Source of the DNA: Enterovibrio sp045679545
GTDB lineage: Bacteria > Pseudomonadota > Gammaproteobacteria > Enterobacterales > Vibrionaceae
Length of the DNA: 64,000 bases
Direction of reading: 5' to 3'
NCBI RefSeq assembly: GCF_045679545.1
Contig: NZ_CP166194.1
Span: forward strand, 806,001-870,000
Shown here: one piece after another, positions 16,640 to 24,665 of the stretch
Numbering within the stretch: position 1 is the first letter of the stretch
Layout of the letters: each line of letters begins with the position of its first letter
Notes under the pieces: model-generated
The model's input: the letters and a program-made list of their open reading frames with translations, nothing else
Told to the model about the DNA's origin: nothing
Database searches by the model: none
Program-made: the position numbers and the translations under genes

Positions 16640-17236
16640 ATGGAACATTACATTAGCCTTATGGTTCGTTCGATTTTCATCGAGAACATGGCGCTGTCAT
16701 TCTTCCTAGGTATGTGTACTTTCTTGGCTGTATCCAAGAAAGTAAAAACATCTTTTGGCCTAGGTGTCGCAGTTATCGTCGTACTGACCATCGCTGTTCC
16801 TGTCAATAATCTGGTTTATAACCTCATTTTGAAAGACGGCGCGTTGGCACCAGGCATTGATCTGAGCTTCCTGAACTTTATCACCTTCATCGGTGTTATC
16901 GCTGCGTTGGTTCAGATTTTGGAAATGGTCCTAGACCGCTTTTTCCCGCCACTTTACAACGCACTGGGTATCTTCCTTCCGCTTATCACAGTTAACTGTG
17001 CGATCTTCGGTGGTGTATCTTTCATGGTTCAGCGTGACTACAATTTCGCAGAATCAGTGGTATACGGCGCGGGGTCGGGAATCGGCTGGATGCTAGCGAT
17101 CGTTGCGCTGGCAGGTATTCGTGAAAAGATGAAGTATTCTGACGTTCCTCCTGCTTTACGTGGTTTGGGTATTACCTTTATCACTGTAGGTTTGATGGCG
17201 TTGGGCTTTATGTCTTTCTCTGGTGTTCAACTGTAA
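16640..17236 (+). CDS. nqrE: Na+-translocating NADH:quinone reductase subunit E
   Basis: A 198-residue membrane subunit with six helices, the inverted-topology partner of NqrD and homologue of RnfA. The N-terminal half-helix cysteine is in FFLGMCTFLAVSKK (about residue 26) and the second in PLITVNCAIFGG (about residue 120); together with NqrD these ligate the [2Fe-2S] centre in the membrane. It starts 7 bases after the nqrD stop. Confidence 0.97.
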   Translation: MEHYISLMVRSIFIENMALSFFLGMCTFLAVSKKVKTSFGLGVAVIVVLTIAVPVNNLVYNLILKDGALAPGIDLSFLNFITFIGVIAALVQILEMVLDRFFPPLYNALGIFLPLITVNCAIFGGVSFMVQRDYNFAESVVYGAGSGIGWMLAIVALAGIREKMKYSDVPPALRGLGITFITVGLMALGFMSFSGVQL

Positions 17237-17267
17237 GTCGGGTAAACCGCGATATAAGGATTAGTCA

Positions 17268-18491
17268 ATGGACATTATTCTTGGTGTAGTGATGTTTACT
17301 CTTATCGTACTGGTATTGGTTCTGGTGATTCTGTTCGCCAAATCTAAGCTAGTACCTTCAGGTGACATCATCATCTCTGTAAATGGCGATCCCAATTTGG
17401 CGATCACCACACAACCAGGTGGTAAGCTGCTAAGTGCACTTGCTGGCGCTGGTGTATTCGTTTCTTCTGCTTGTGGTGGCGGTGGCTCTTGTGGCCAGTG
17501 TCGTGTGAAAATTAAATCGGGCGGCGGTGATATTCTGCCAACTGAACTTGATCACATCAGCAAAGGTGAAGCGCGTGAAGGCGAGCGTCTAGCGTGTCAG
17601 GTTGCAATGAAAACTGACATGGACATCGAACTTCCGGAAGAAATTTTTGGCGTGAAGAAGTGGGAATGCTCGGTTATCTCTAATGATAACAAAGCAACCT
17701 TCATCAAAGAGCTTAAACTGCAAATTCCTGATGGTGAATCAGTGCCTTTCCGTGCGGGTGGTTACATCCAAATCGAAGCACCCGCTCACCACGTTAAGTA
17801 TGCAGACTTTGACGTACCAGAAGAGTACCGCGAAGACTGGGACAAATTTAACCTGTTCCGTTACGAGTCTAAAGTTAACGAAGATACTATTCGTGCTTAC
17901 TCAATGGCGAACTACCCAGAAGAATTTGGCATTATCATGCTAAATGTGCGTATTGCTACGCCGCCACCTAACAACCCAAATGTGCCGCCAGGCATCATGT
18001 CTTCGTACATTTGGTCTTTGAAAGAAGGCGATAAGTGTACGATTTCTGGCCCGTTCGGTGAGTTCTTTGCGAAAGATACCGATGCAGAAATGGTCTTTGT
18101 GGGCGGTGGTGCGGGTATGGCACCAATGCGTTCTCACATTTTTGACCAACTGAAGCGTCTGAACTCTACACGTAAGATGTCATTCTGGTACGGTGCACGT
18201 TCTAAGCGTGAAATGTTCTATGTGGAAGATTTTGACGGCCTAGCTGCAGAAAACGAAAACTTCGTTTGGCATTGTGCGTTGTCTGATCCACTGCCAGAAG
18301 ATAACTGGGAAGGCTACACTGGCTTTATCCATAACGTGTTGTTTGAGAATTATCTTAAAGATCACGATGCCCCAGAAGATTGTGAGTTCTACATGTGTGG
18401 ACCTCCAATGATGAATGCGGCAGTTATCGGCATGCTGAAAGACCTTGGTGTTGAAGACGAAAACATCCTGCTGGATGATTTCGGTGGCTAA
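17268..18491 (+). CDS. nqrF: Na+-translocating NADH:quinone reductase subunit F
   Basis: A 407-residue NADH-oxidising subunit. One membrane helix (about residues 3-25) leads into a ferredoxin domain whose [2Fe-2S] cysteines are in SACGGGGSCGQC (about residues 67-79) plus RLACQ. Next come the FAD-binding RAYSMANYPEE segment (about residue 210) and an NADH-binding domain with GGGAGMAPMRSH (about 283) and CGPPMM (about 377). It closes the nqr operon; a terminator follows 22 bases after the stop. Confidence 0.97.
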   Translation: MDIILGVVMFTLIVLVLVLVILFAKSKLVPSGDIIISVNGDPNLAITTQPGGKLLSALAGAGVFVSSACGGGGSCGQCRVKIKSGGGDILPTELDHISKGEAREGERLACQVAMKTDMDIELPEEIFGVKKWECSVISNDNKATFIKELKLQIPDGESVPFRAGGYIQIEAPAHHVKYADFDVPEEYREDWDKFNLFRYESKVNEDTIRAYSMANYPEEFGIIMLNVRIATPPPNNPNVPPGIMSSYIWSLKEGDKCTISGPFGEFFAKDTDAEMVFVGGGAGMAPMRSHIFDQLKRLNSTRKMSFWYGARSKREMFYVEDFDGLAAENENFVWHCALSDPLPEDNWEGYTGFIHNVLFENYLKDHDAPEDCEFYMCGPPMMNAAVIGMLKDLGVEDENILLDDFGG

Positions 18492-18512
18492 TCACCGCTG
18501 AGTCAAAAAGAT

Positions 18513-18544
18513 AAATGGCTGGCCTTTGGGTCAGCCATTTTGCA
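18513..18544 (+). terminator. Terminator after nqrF
   Basis: AAATGGCTG-GCCTTTGGGT-CAGCCATTT, a 9-pair stem ending in TTTTG. The short T-run suggests partial read-through into apbE is possible. Confidence 0.75.
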
Positions 18545-18734
18545 TATACATAGATATGAATACACAGATACCAATCTCAGTAGATATTTTCGCGATTCAG
18601 CAGTTGGCTGTTTCTACAACTGAGATATGTCGTTATCTCACCGCAAATACATACTGCGATTCGTATTAAGCAGACCTCAATTTCCCATTGTTATCATGGT
18701 CTGTATGTCCAATTTCAACCAACCGGATGAAGTA

Positions 18735-19751
18735 ATGAATAAATTCCTGTTGTCTCTCGGTCTTATTGTCAGCAGCATGTTGGTGCTGGTGGGATGTGAG
18801 CAAGCGCCAAAGCAAGTTCATCTCACGGGTTCTACCATGGGGACTTATTACTCTGTGAAATACTTACCGGAAGGTAATGTGCCGAGCCAAGATGCTATTC
18901 AAGCTGAAATCGATGTTCGCTTGGAGCGCGTAAACGATCAGATGTCGACGTATCGCAAAGACTCTGAGTTAAGTCGTTTTAATCAGCAAAAGGGCAGTGA
19001 GCCGTTTTCTGTATCGGATGATACCGCAACCGTAGTCGCAGAAGCTATTCGTCTAAACAAGCTGTCTGGTGGTGCTCTGGATGTCACGGTAGGCCCTTTG
19101 GTTAATCTTTGGGGTTTTGGGCCTGAAGGTCGACCTGATCGCGTACCGAGTGATGAACAGGTTGCTGAGCGCAGAGCGATGACTGGTATTGGGTATTTGT
19201 CGGTGGAAGGCAACTCACTGGTCAAAACGAACCCTGATCTTTATGTTGATTTGTCATCTATTGCAAAGGGGTTCGGTGTTGATGTGGTAGCTAGCTATTT
19301 GGCTGAGCTAGGGATCGAAAACTACTTGGTTGAGATCGGCGGTGAGCTTCAACTCCGTGGGGTTAATGCGGAAGGCGTACCTTGGCGTATCGCGATTGAA
19401 AAGCCAAGCACTGACCAGCAAACCGTCCAAGAGATTATCGCACCGGGTGATATGGCGGTGGCTACATCTGGAGATTATCGCAATTACTTTGAAGAAGGTG
19501 GTGTGCGTTACTCTCACACCATCGATCCTAAAACCGCTAAGCCAATTAATCATCGTTTGGTATCCGTGACTGTACTGGATAAATCATGCATGACGGCTGA
19601 TGGCCTTTCGACCGCTTTTACGGTGATGGGACCTGAAGATGCATTGGCGTTGGCCAACAGAGAAAATATTCCAGCATTTTTCATTGTAAAGACGGATAAT
19701 GGATTTAAAGAGATCGCATCGGATGCGTTTAAACACTATCTAACACGTTAA
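18735..19751 (+). CDS. apbE: FAD:protein FMN transferase ApbE
   Basis: A 338-residue lipoprotein: MNKFLLSLGLIVSSMLVLVGC gives a lipobox with cysteine at residue 21. ApbE transfers FMN from FAD to threonine in Nqr/Rnf subunits in the periplasm with Mg2+. Family motifs are LTGSTMGTYYSVKYL (about residues 30-44), SGGALDVTVGPLVNLWGFGP, DLSSIAKGFGVD, and the metal-site SCMTADGLSTAFTVMG near residue 285. Its position behind nqrF matches its target proteins NqrB and NqrC. The start with GGATGA upstream is preferred to a longer frame. Confidence 0.95.
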   Translation: MNKFLLSLGLIVSSMLVLVGCEQAPKQVHLTGSTMGTYYSVKYLPEGNVPSQDAIQAEIDVRLERVNDQMSTYRKDSELSRFNQQKGSEPFSVSDDTATVVAEAIRLNKLSGGALDVTVGPLVNLWGFGPEGRPDRVPSDEQVAERRAMTGIGYLSVEGNSLVKTNPDLYVDLSSIAKGFGVDVVASYLAELGIENYLVEIGGELQLRGVNAEGVPWRIAIEKPSTDQQTVQEIIAPGDMAVATSGDYRNYFEEGGVRYSHTIDPKTAKPINHRLVSVTVLDKSCMTADGLSTAFTVMGPEDALALANRENIPAFFIVKTDNGFKEIASDAFKHYLTR

Positions 19752-19761
19752 GGGTAATGAG

Positions 19762-19983
19762 ATGTCTGAGTATCTGATAACGTTTTCGGTTTTCTTGCTA
19801 GTGATTGCTGGCATGGCGATCGGCTACATTATTCAACGCAAAACCATCAGTGGAAGCTGTGGTGGTTTGGGGTCGGTTGGCATTGAAAAAGAATGCGATT
19901 GCCCAGAGCCTTGTGATGCAAGGCAAAAGCGCGAAGCACGAGCCGCGAAAGCAGCAGAGTGGAAGAAGAATCAAATTATTTAA
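19762..19983 (+). CDS. nqrM: Na+-NQR maturation protein NqrM
   Basis: A 73-residue membrane protein (DUF539) with one N-terminal helix (about residues 4-24) and four conserved cysteines at about residues 33-51 (SCGGLG ... ECDCPEPC). NqrM is needed to build the iron centre held by NqrD and NqrE, probably by delivering iron. It lies 10 bases after apbE, in the order known from Vibrio, and is followed by a terminator. The C-terminus is basic and helical. Confidence 0.95.
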   Translation: MSEYLITFSVFLLVIAGMAIGYIIQRKTISGSCGGLGSVGIEKECDCPEPCDARQKREARAAKAAEWKKNQII

Positions 19984-19990
19984 GACAAGC

Positions 19991-20016
19991 AAAAACCGCC
20001 GCAAGGCGGTTTTTTA
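19991..20016. terminator. Bidirectional terminator between nqrM and the GGDEF gene
   Basis: AAAAACCGCC-GCAA-GGCGGTTTTTT, a perfect stem with runs on both sides between convergent genes. It overlaps the last codon of the minus-strand gene. Confidence 0.9.
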
Positions 20017-21234
20017 ATAGACGACGTTATTCCTTCCGTTAGATTTCGCCTTGTATAGGTTGTCATCTGCACACTTGAGCAACTGAGGCACAGACTGCTC
20101 TCCGCTTGCAACACCAACGCTAACCGTCACGTGTATCGTCTTGCCATTGTAACTAATACTGGTCTTTTCCAATTGGTCGCGAAGAGCCTCGACCTCGGCA
20201 TTAAATACATCAATATCGCTGGTGCAAAGTACGACAAACTCTTCTCCGCCAAATCTAGCGGGCAGTGCTGTAGAGAAAGCGGTATTGAGAATTTGCCCAA
20301 TCGTTTTTAAAGCATGGTCACCGCCACCGTGTCCAAATTCATCGTTGACCTGTTTGAAGTGATCAATATCGATCATGGCAATGCTTTTGAAATTTACTGG
20401 GTTTTCGGCAGCAAAATTAAAAAAGTATCGACGATTCCACAAGCCAGTTAACTCGTCGCGATTAGTGAGAAAGTAAAGTTGTTCGTTGGCATCTTGCCTA
20501 TCCAGTAACGAATGTATGCGGCAGTAAAATTCTTCCTGATTAAATGGCTTGTTGAGATAGTCGTTTGCACCTGCTTTCAAAAATTGGGGCGTCAGATCGG
20601 GATTGGTTGACGCAGATAACCCAATAATAGCGACTTGCTCTCGATCCCATTCCATCCGTAAATGTTGTGTTAGCTCTACACCATTCATTAAGGGCATATC
20701 GTTGTCAGTGATGACAAGGTCTATCTTCCAACAGTTGTTTATCACCTCGAGTGCTTCGATGCCATTCGATGCGGTATGTACCGTGAGATACTGACGCTCT
20801 AGCAATTCAGCCAGGTATTGTGTGATGGCAGGGGAGTCGTCAACGACCAATGCAATTTTATCGATGTTGTTGACTAGACGGTTCAGCAGAGGCGCTAAAA
20901 ACGCCAATGAGACGGAACTGTCTTTCAGAATGTAATCAACAATGCCCTTTTTCAAAAGCTCATCACGGATGGTCTTGTCTGCGTTTCCGGTGAGAACAAT
21001 GGCGCGATAACCCGCTTCTAGCACTTCGTCAATCACTTCCCCTTTTGGCGCATCAGGCAGGCAGTAATCTAACACTGCACAGATCAAGGAAGGTTTAGTA
21101 TCAATAAATGCTAGGGTATCGGTTTTATTGCTGAATATGATGGGCTCAAACCCGGCATCCTCAAGCAAAGCAGAGACGTAGTTTTGAAAAGTCGGGCTGT
21201 CATCGACAACAAGCACTTTGCGATTCATTACCAT
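20014..21234 (-). CDS. Response regulator with two receiver domains and a GGDEF diguanylate cyclase domain
   Basis: A 406-residue cytoplasmic signalling protein. The first receiver domain has LVVDDSP at residues 8-14 and the phospho-acceptor D56 (VLDYCLPD). The second has LVVDDSP at about 129 and D177 (VITDNDMP), with NKP at 228-230. The GGDEF domain starts near 255, with GGEEF at 329-333, so cyclic di-GMP synthesis is likely. The product-inhibition I-site (RxxD five residues before GGEEF) is absent (F320 to A323). The cognate kinase is not nearby. This may be a CdgX-type regulator; the target process is unknown. Confidence 0.9.
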   Translation of the reverse strand: MVMNRKVLVVDDSPTFQNYVSALLEDAGFEPIIFSNKTDTLAFIDTKPSLICAVLDYCLPDAPKGEVIDEVLEAGYRAIVLTGNADKTIRDELLKKGIVDYILKDSSVSLAFLAPLLNRLVNNIDKIALVVDDSPAITQYLAELLERQYLTVHTASNGIEALEVINNCWKIDLVITDNDMPLMNGVELTQHLRMEWDREQVAIIGLSASTNPDLTPQFLKAGANDYLNKPFNQEEFYCRIHSLLDRQDANEQLYFLTNRDELTGLWNRRYFFNFAAENPVNFKSIAMIDIDHFKQVNDEFGHGGGDHALKTIGQILNTAFSTALPARFGGEEFVVLCTSDIDVFNAEVEALRDQLEKTSISYNGKTIHVTVSVGVASGEQSVPQLLKCADDNLYKAKSNGRNNVVY

Positions 21235-21329
21235 GAGGCACTCTTATTTAATGGGGTTCATTTATGGGGCACATGTTTCCTTTTGATTACTGGTCTAAGT
21301 ATAGACAAGACTTGGTGAGGAATGGCGAA

Positions 21330-21366
21330 TTGACATCACCATTGGTTACTGTGAATATAAACAGTA
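21330..21366 (+). promoter_or_regulatory. dinB promoter with LexA operator
   Basis: A LexA box at 21347-21366 reads TACTGT-N8-ACAGTA, fitting the SOS consensus CTGT-N8-ACAG exactly. A TTGACA -35 lies at 21330-21335, and the likely -10 (TATAAA at 21356-21361, or an overlapping AATATA) sits inside the operator. The box ends 23 bases before the dinB start, which also argues that the gene starts at 21390 and not earlier. Confidence 0.85.
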
Positions 21367-21389
21367 TTCTGATTGATTCGATAGAGTTC

Positions 21390-22448
21390 ATGAGAAAGAT
21401 TATCCACGTTGACATGGACTGTTTTTATGCCGCTGTAGAAATGCGAGATAACCCGGCTCTAAGGGATATCCCTCTTGCGATTGGCGGCTCAGAAACACGC
21501 AGAGGCGTGATATCGACCTGTAATTACCTTGCACGAAAGTATGGTGTGCGTTCGGCAATGGCAACGGCTCATGCAAAGAAGCTTTGCCCAGACCTCACGG
21601 TAGTTCGTGGTGATATGAGCAAATACAAAGCTGTTTCCCACCAAATTAGAACTATTTTTGCACGGTATACCGACAAGATCGAACCTCTCTCTCTTGATGA
21701 AGCATACCTTGATGTAAGTGACTGCTCACTATTTAGAGGGTCGGCAACACTGATCGCTGAAGATATTCGGCAGTCCATAAAGCGGGAGCTTGGGTTAACC
21801 GCATCAGCAGGTGTTGCTCCGGTAAAATTTATCGCCAAAATCGCATCAGATCTGAATAAACCTGATGGCATTTATGTCATAACACCGGATGAGATTGATG
21901 GCTTTGTGAAAACACTGCCACTGGAGAAAATTCCGGGTGTTGGGAAAGTCACCTTGGCTAGATTGCATGAACTGGGTTTGTTCAAGGGGGAAGATATTCA
22001 GCAGTTTGATCGAAACTTGCTGCTTCAGCGGTTTGGTAAATTTGGTCATGCGTTATACAACCGTTGTCAGGGCATTGATGACAGAAACATAGAAACTGAT
22101 CGAGTTCGTAAATCGGTAGGGGTAGAGCGAACCTTGCCTGAAGACATCCGCACCGAAGCTGAGTGCTTGGCGGTGATGGAATCGCTTTATGACGAAATGG
22201 AAACACGGTTAAAACGAGTCTGCCCTGATATGGAGATCGCGCGCCAAGGCGTGAAACTGAAGTTTTCAGATTTTCAGTTAACGTCGGTAGAGCACCGTCA
22301 ATGGCGTTACGATTCTGCTGAATTTCCAGCGCTGATGAAAGAGGCACTTACCAGGCAGCAAGGCAGGGGGGTGCGTTTGATTGGGCTTAGCGTTGGGCTT
22401 AAATCAGAAGATAAAGACAAGGCCGCACAATTGAGCTTCGAATGGTAA
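21390..22448 (+). CDS. dinB: DNA polymerase IV (Y-family)
   Basis: A 352-residue error-prone translesion polymerase induced in the SOS response. The catalytic palm motifs are MRKIIHVDMDCFYAAVEMRD (residues 1-20, metal-binding D8) and PLSLDEAYLDVSD (about 100-112, the SLDEA signature). A helix-hairpin-helix PLEKIPGVGKVT follows near 180, then the little-finger domain. The beta-clamp binding C-terminus is QLSFEW. The start at a typical N-terminus is supported by the LexA box upstream; the longer frame would include the operator. Confidence 0.96.
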   Translation: MRKIIHVDMDCFYAAVEMRDNPALRDIPLAIGGSETRRGVISTCNYLARKYGVRSAMATAHAKKLCPDLTVVRGDMSKYKAVSHQIRTIFARYTDKIEPLSLDEAYLDVSDCSLFRGSATLIAEDIRQSIKRELGLTASAGVAPVKFIAKIASDLNKPDGIYVITPDEIDGFVKTLPLEKIPGVGKVTLARLHELGLFKGEDIQQFDRNLLLQRFGKFGHALYNRCQGIDDRNIETDRVRKSVGVERTLPEDIRTEAECLAVMESLYDEMETRLKRVCPDMEIARQGVKLKFSDFQLTSVEHRQWRYDSAEFPALMKEALTRQQGRGVRLIGLSVGLKSEDKDKAAQLSFEW

Positions 22449-22472
22449 AAGAGCGCCGATTGGCGCTCTTAG
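22448..22472. terminator. Hairpin between dinB and pepD
   Basis: AAGAGCGCC-GATT-GGCGCTCTT, a 9-pair stem directly after the dinB stop, with A residues before and only short T runs. It is probably a shared terminator of convergent genes. Confidence 0.7.
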
Positions 22473-22500
22473 TGTATGAATTAGTGAGTGTTCGGTGTCA

Positions 22501-23961
22501 TTATACTTTCTCTGGAATTGCGCCAAGCATGGCAATCATTTGTTCCCAGAACAAACCAACAGTGGCAATGTTCACTTTCTCGTCAGGCGAATGGGGATAC
22601 TTAATCGTTGGGCCGAAAGAGATCATATCCATGTCAGGATAAGGCTTTTTGAAAAGTCCACATTCCAAACCCGCGTGGATCACCATGATGTCCGGTACAC
22701 GGCCATAGATATCTTCATAGATTTTACGGAAGATATGCATGATTTCTGATTCAGGATCTGGCTTCCAGCCCGGGTAAGCGCCTGAAAATTCGACGTTTGC
22801 ATCAGCAAGTTCACCGAATGAGCGAAGCATGCTTTCTACATAACTGCGGCCGCTATCTCCTAGTGAGCGGATAAGGCACAGTAATGTCATGGTGCTCTCT
22901 TCAGTGGTGATCACACCAAGATTCAGCGACGTTTCAACCACACCTTCAATATCATCACTCATGCGGATCACGCCGTTAGGGCAGGCGTTGATCGCAGCGA
23001 TAACGCGCTTTTGAACACTGGCGGTAAGCGCTTGCTCACTGATGTCGTGATCCGACACAGTGAGGGAGATCGATGATTCCACTGCGCCGAGCTCATCTTT
23101 TAGCAATGCTTCAAAATGCGCAAATAGAGACGCCATTTTGTCAGCATTTTCAGAAGGAACGGCAAGGTACGCAAACGCTTCGCGTGGGATAGCATTACGT
23201 AATGTGCCACCGCGAAGAGAAAGAAGGCGTAACCCGAGTTCTTCAGCATGTCCCGCCAGAAAACGGCCCAGAAGTTTATTGGCATTCGCGCGACCAGTGT
23301 GAATATCCACACCAGAATGTCCGCCTTTTAGCCCTTTGATTTGCAGTGCTTTACCAAGGTAACCTTCACTCAGATCTTCGCGTTCAAGCGTGAAGGTTAT
23401 CGCGGTGTCAACGCCGCCAGCACAACCCATGTAAATTTCACCTTCCTGCTCGGAGTCAGTGTTCAGCAAAATATCACCGTCTAACCAGCCTTCTTTGAGG
23501 CCAAATGCGCCAGTCATGCCTGCTTCTTCGTCGATGGTGAGCAGCACTTCGAGAGGGCCGTGTGCAATATCATTGGCGGCAAGAACAGCAAGACAGGTTG
23601 CCATCCCCATACCGTTATCTGCACCAAGTGTTGTGCCATTCGCCGTCACCCATTCGCCATCAATGTAAGGACGAATGGGATCAGTGACGAAGTCATGCTC
23701 AGTGCTTTCGTTTTTTTGAGGCACCATGTCTATATGAGCTTGAAGCACTACGCCTTTTCGGTTCTCCATGCCTGACGTTGCCGGTTTTTTGATGATGACA
23801 TTACCGACATCATCACGACACACAGACAAACCTTCATGGGTTGCCCAATCCACAATGTATTGGGCAAGCTGGTCTTCATGCTTTGAAGGGTGGGGTATAG
23901 AACAAATCTTATCGAAAAACTGCCACACAGGTTGTGGCGACAATTGGCTGATCTCTGACAC
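22501..23961 (-). CDS. pepD: Aminoacyl-histidine dipeptidase (peptidase D)
   Basis: A 486-residue M20-family zinc peptidase that cleaves Xaa-His dipeptides such as carnosine. Metal and catalytic residues are visible: LQAHIDMVPQK (about residue 80), LGADNGMG (about 118), TIDEEAGMTGAFGL (about 148), LLNTDSE, and HAGLECGLF near the C-terminus. The lid domain carries GLKGGHSGVDIH. The GTG start has GGAG 7 bases upstream and gives the normal length (E. coli 485); a 16-codon longer frame is less likely. Confidence 0.94.
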   Translation of the reverse strand: MSEISQLSPQPVWQFFDKICSIPHPSKHEDQLAQYIVDWATHEGLSVCRDDVGNVIIKKPATSGMENRKGVVLQAHIDMVPQKNESTEHDFVTDPIRPYIDGEWVTANGTTLGADNGMGMATCLAVLAANDIAHGPLEVLLTIDEEAGMTGAFGLKEGWLDGDILLNTDSEQEGEIYMGCAGGVDTAITFTLEREDLSEGYLGKALQIKGLKGGHSGVDIHTGRANANKLLGRFLAGHAEELGLRLLSLRGGTLRNAIPREAFAYLAVPSENADKMASLFAHFEALLKDELGAVESSISLTVSDHDISEQALTASVQKRVIAAINACPNGVIRMSDDIEGVVETSLNLGVITTEESTMTLLCLIRSLGDSGRSYVESMLRSFGELADANVEFSGAYPGWKPDPESEIMHIFRKIYEDIYGRVPDIMVIHAGLECGLFKKPYPDMDMISFGPTIKYPHSPDEKVNIATVGLFWEQMIAMLGAIPEKV

Positions 23962-24009
23962 GGGCAATCTCCAGAAAAACACAGAATAAAGAGGCATACA
24001 GTGCTGCAT

Positions 24010-24262
24010 GCCAATAAGCTAACAGAATTTGTAGCGGAAAAGTATGCCTTGTTAAATGCATACTGCTGCATTGCGGCTAGAATTCCTGCCAATAATGCTA
24101 TTTATTTGGTACGGGATGGGATAGAGACGTTGCGGTACATTTAAGGCATAGGTTATGTGTCAAATCCAGGCATCTAACGCTAAGCCCTTATCAGCGATAC
24201 ATGGTCACAAGTTCCCGATCCATTTTTGTAATTAAATTACGAAAGTGATAATTTTGGTCTGT
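24010..24262. other. Gene-free stretch upstream of pepD
   Basis: No convincing ORF. It must contain the pepD promoter on the minus strand, which I could not fix. At 24228-24240 there is a perfect short dyad GTAATT-A-AATTAC, 23 bases before the CRP-like site. Confidence 0.4.
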
Positions 24263-24300
24263 TTATGTGATTCATGTCACTTTTATTGTTGTACTAAAAT
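24263..24300 (+). promoter_or_regulatory. CRP-like site overlapping a promoter of a small transcript
   Basis: TTATGTGATTCATGTCACTTTT at 24263-24284 contains TGTGA-N6-TCACT, a near-ideal CRP site. A -10-like TAAAAT lies at 24295-24300. The predicted start is near 24307, so the site is centred around -33.5 and would cover the -35 region. That geometry suggests repression more than activation, if the promoter is placed correctly. Confidence 0.6.
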
Positions 24301-24462
24301 AACGAAAAGAGTATTATCTCACCGTCTTCTGGATGGGCAGTAAGCCCAAAGACACAGCCATGCGCTAGCATTTGTTTATGGATAAACCCGAAATTATTCG
24401 TCTCCACGGAACCGAGCTTTACTAAAGCTGCATTTATTCGATTCGAATTTTTTGAGGTACAA

Positions 24463-24561
24463 ATGATGAAAGGCAACTCTGCGTGTCAATACTGGAATCG
24501 TGGTTCTGTATACACCAACAATTTTCGTTATCCGGCAACGTTCGGATACAAAAGCAAGTAA
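24463..24561 (+). CDS. Small protein of 32 residues, unrecognised
   Basis: ATGATG with GAGG 7 bases upstream opens a 33-codon frame. The peptide starts MMKGNSACQYWNRGSVYT and ends NFRYPATFGYKSK; it is rich in tyrosine, asparagine and basic residues, has one cysteine, and has no signal peptide or membrane segment. The good ribosome site, the upstream CRP-like site and the downstream terminator argue that it is expressed. A known analogue in Vibrio is VcdP, a 29-residue protein encoded on a CRP-repressed dual-function RNA that binds citrate synthase; whether this is the same protein cannot be decided here. Confidence 0.6.
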   Translation: MMKGNSACQYWNRGSVYTNNFRYPATFGYKSK

Positions 24562-24639
24562 TCAATCACTCGCTTGAAAGAAGTATTACCCCGCTCTAAC
24601 AGATATTTTTCCATTTTTGGAAATCAGATTTTCATCTGG

Positions 24640-24665
24640 CGCCACTTTTTAGTGGCGTTTTTTTT
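24640..24665 (+). terminator. Strong Rho-independent terminator
   Basis: CGCCACT-TTTT-AGTGGCG followed by eight T. It lies 79 bases after the small ORF and more than 340 bases before the permease gene, so it ends a separate transcript. Confidence 0.92.

Larger units (their letters stand above)
24307..24665 (+). ncRNA. Candidate structured small RNA carrying a short ORF
   Basis: Proposed transcript from the CRP-overlapped promoter to a strong terminator, about 360 bases. The 5' part has several hairpins: GTCTT...GGGC-AGTAA-GCCC-A-AAGAC (about 24321-24352), ATGC-GCTA-GCAT, GTTTAT-GG-ATAAAC, and AGCTTTA-C-TAAAGCT (about 24414-24428). A 32-codon ORF with a good ribosome site follows, then more hairpins (TTTCCA...TGGAAA, CAGAT-TTTC-ATCTG). 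The layout resembles dual-function RNAs. No homology search was possible, so the class is inference. Confidence 0.5.

Noticed and set aside
24294..24476. 60-codon ORF on the minus strand opposite the candidate small RNA
   Set aside because: No ribosome site, no recognised similarity, and it runs into the CRP-overlapped promoter; the plus-strand unit is better supported.
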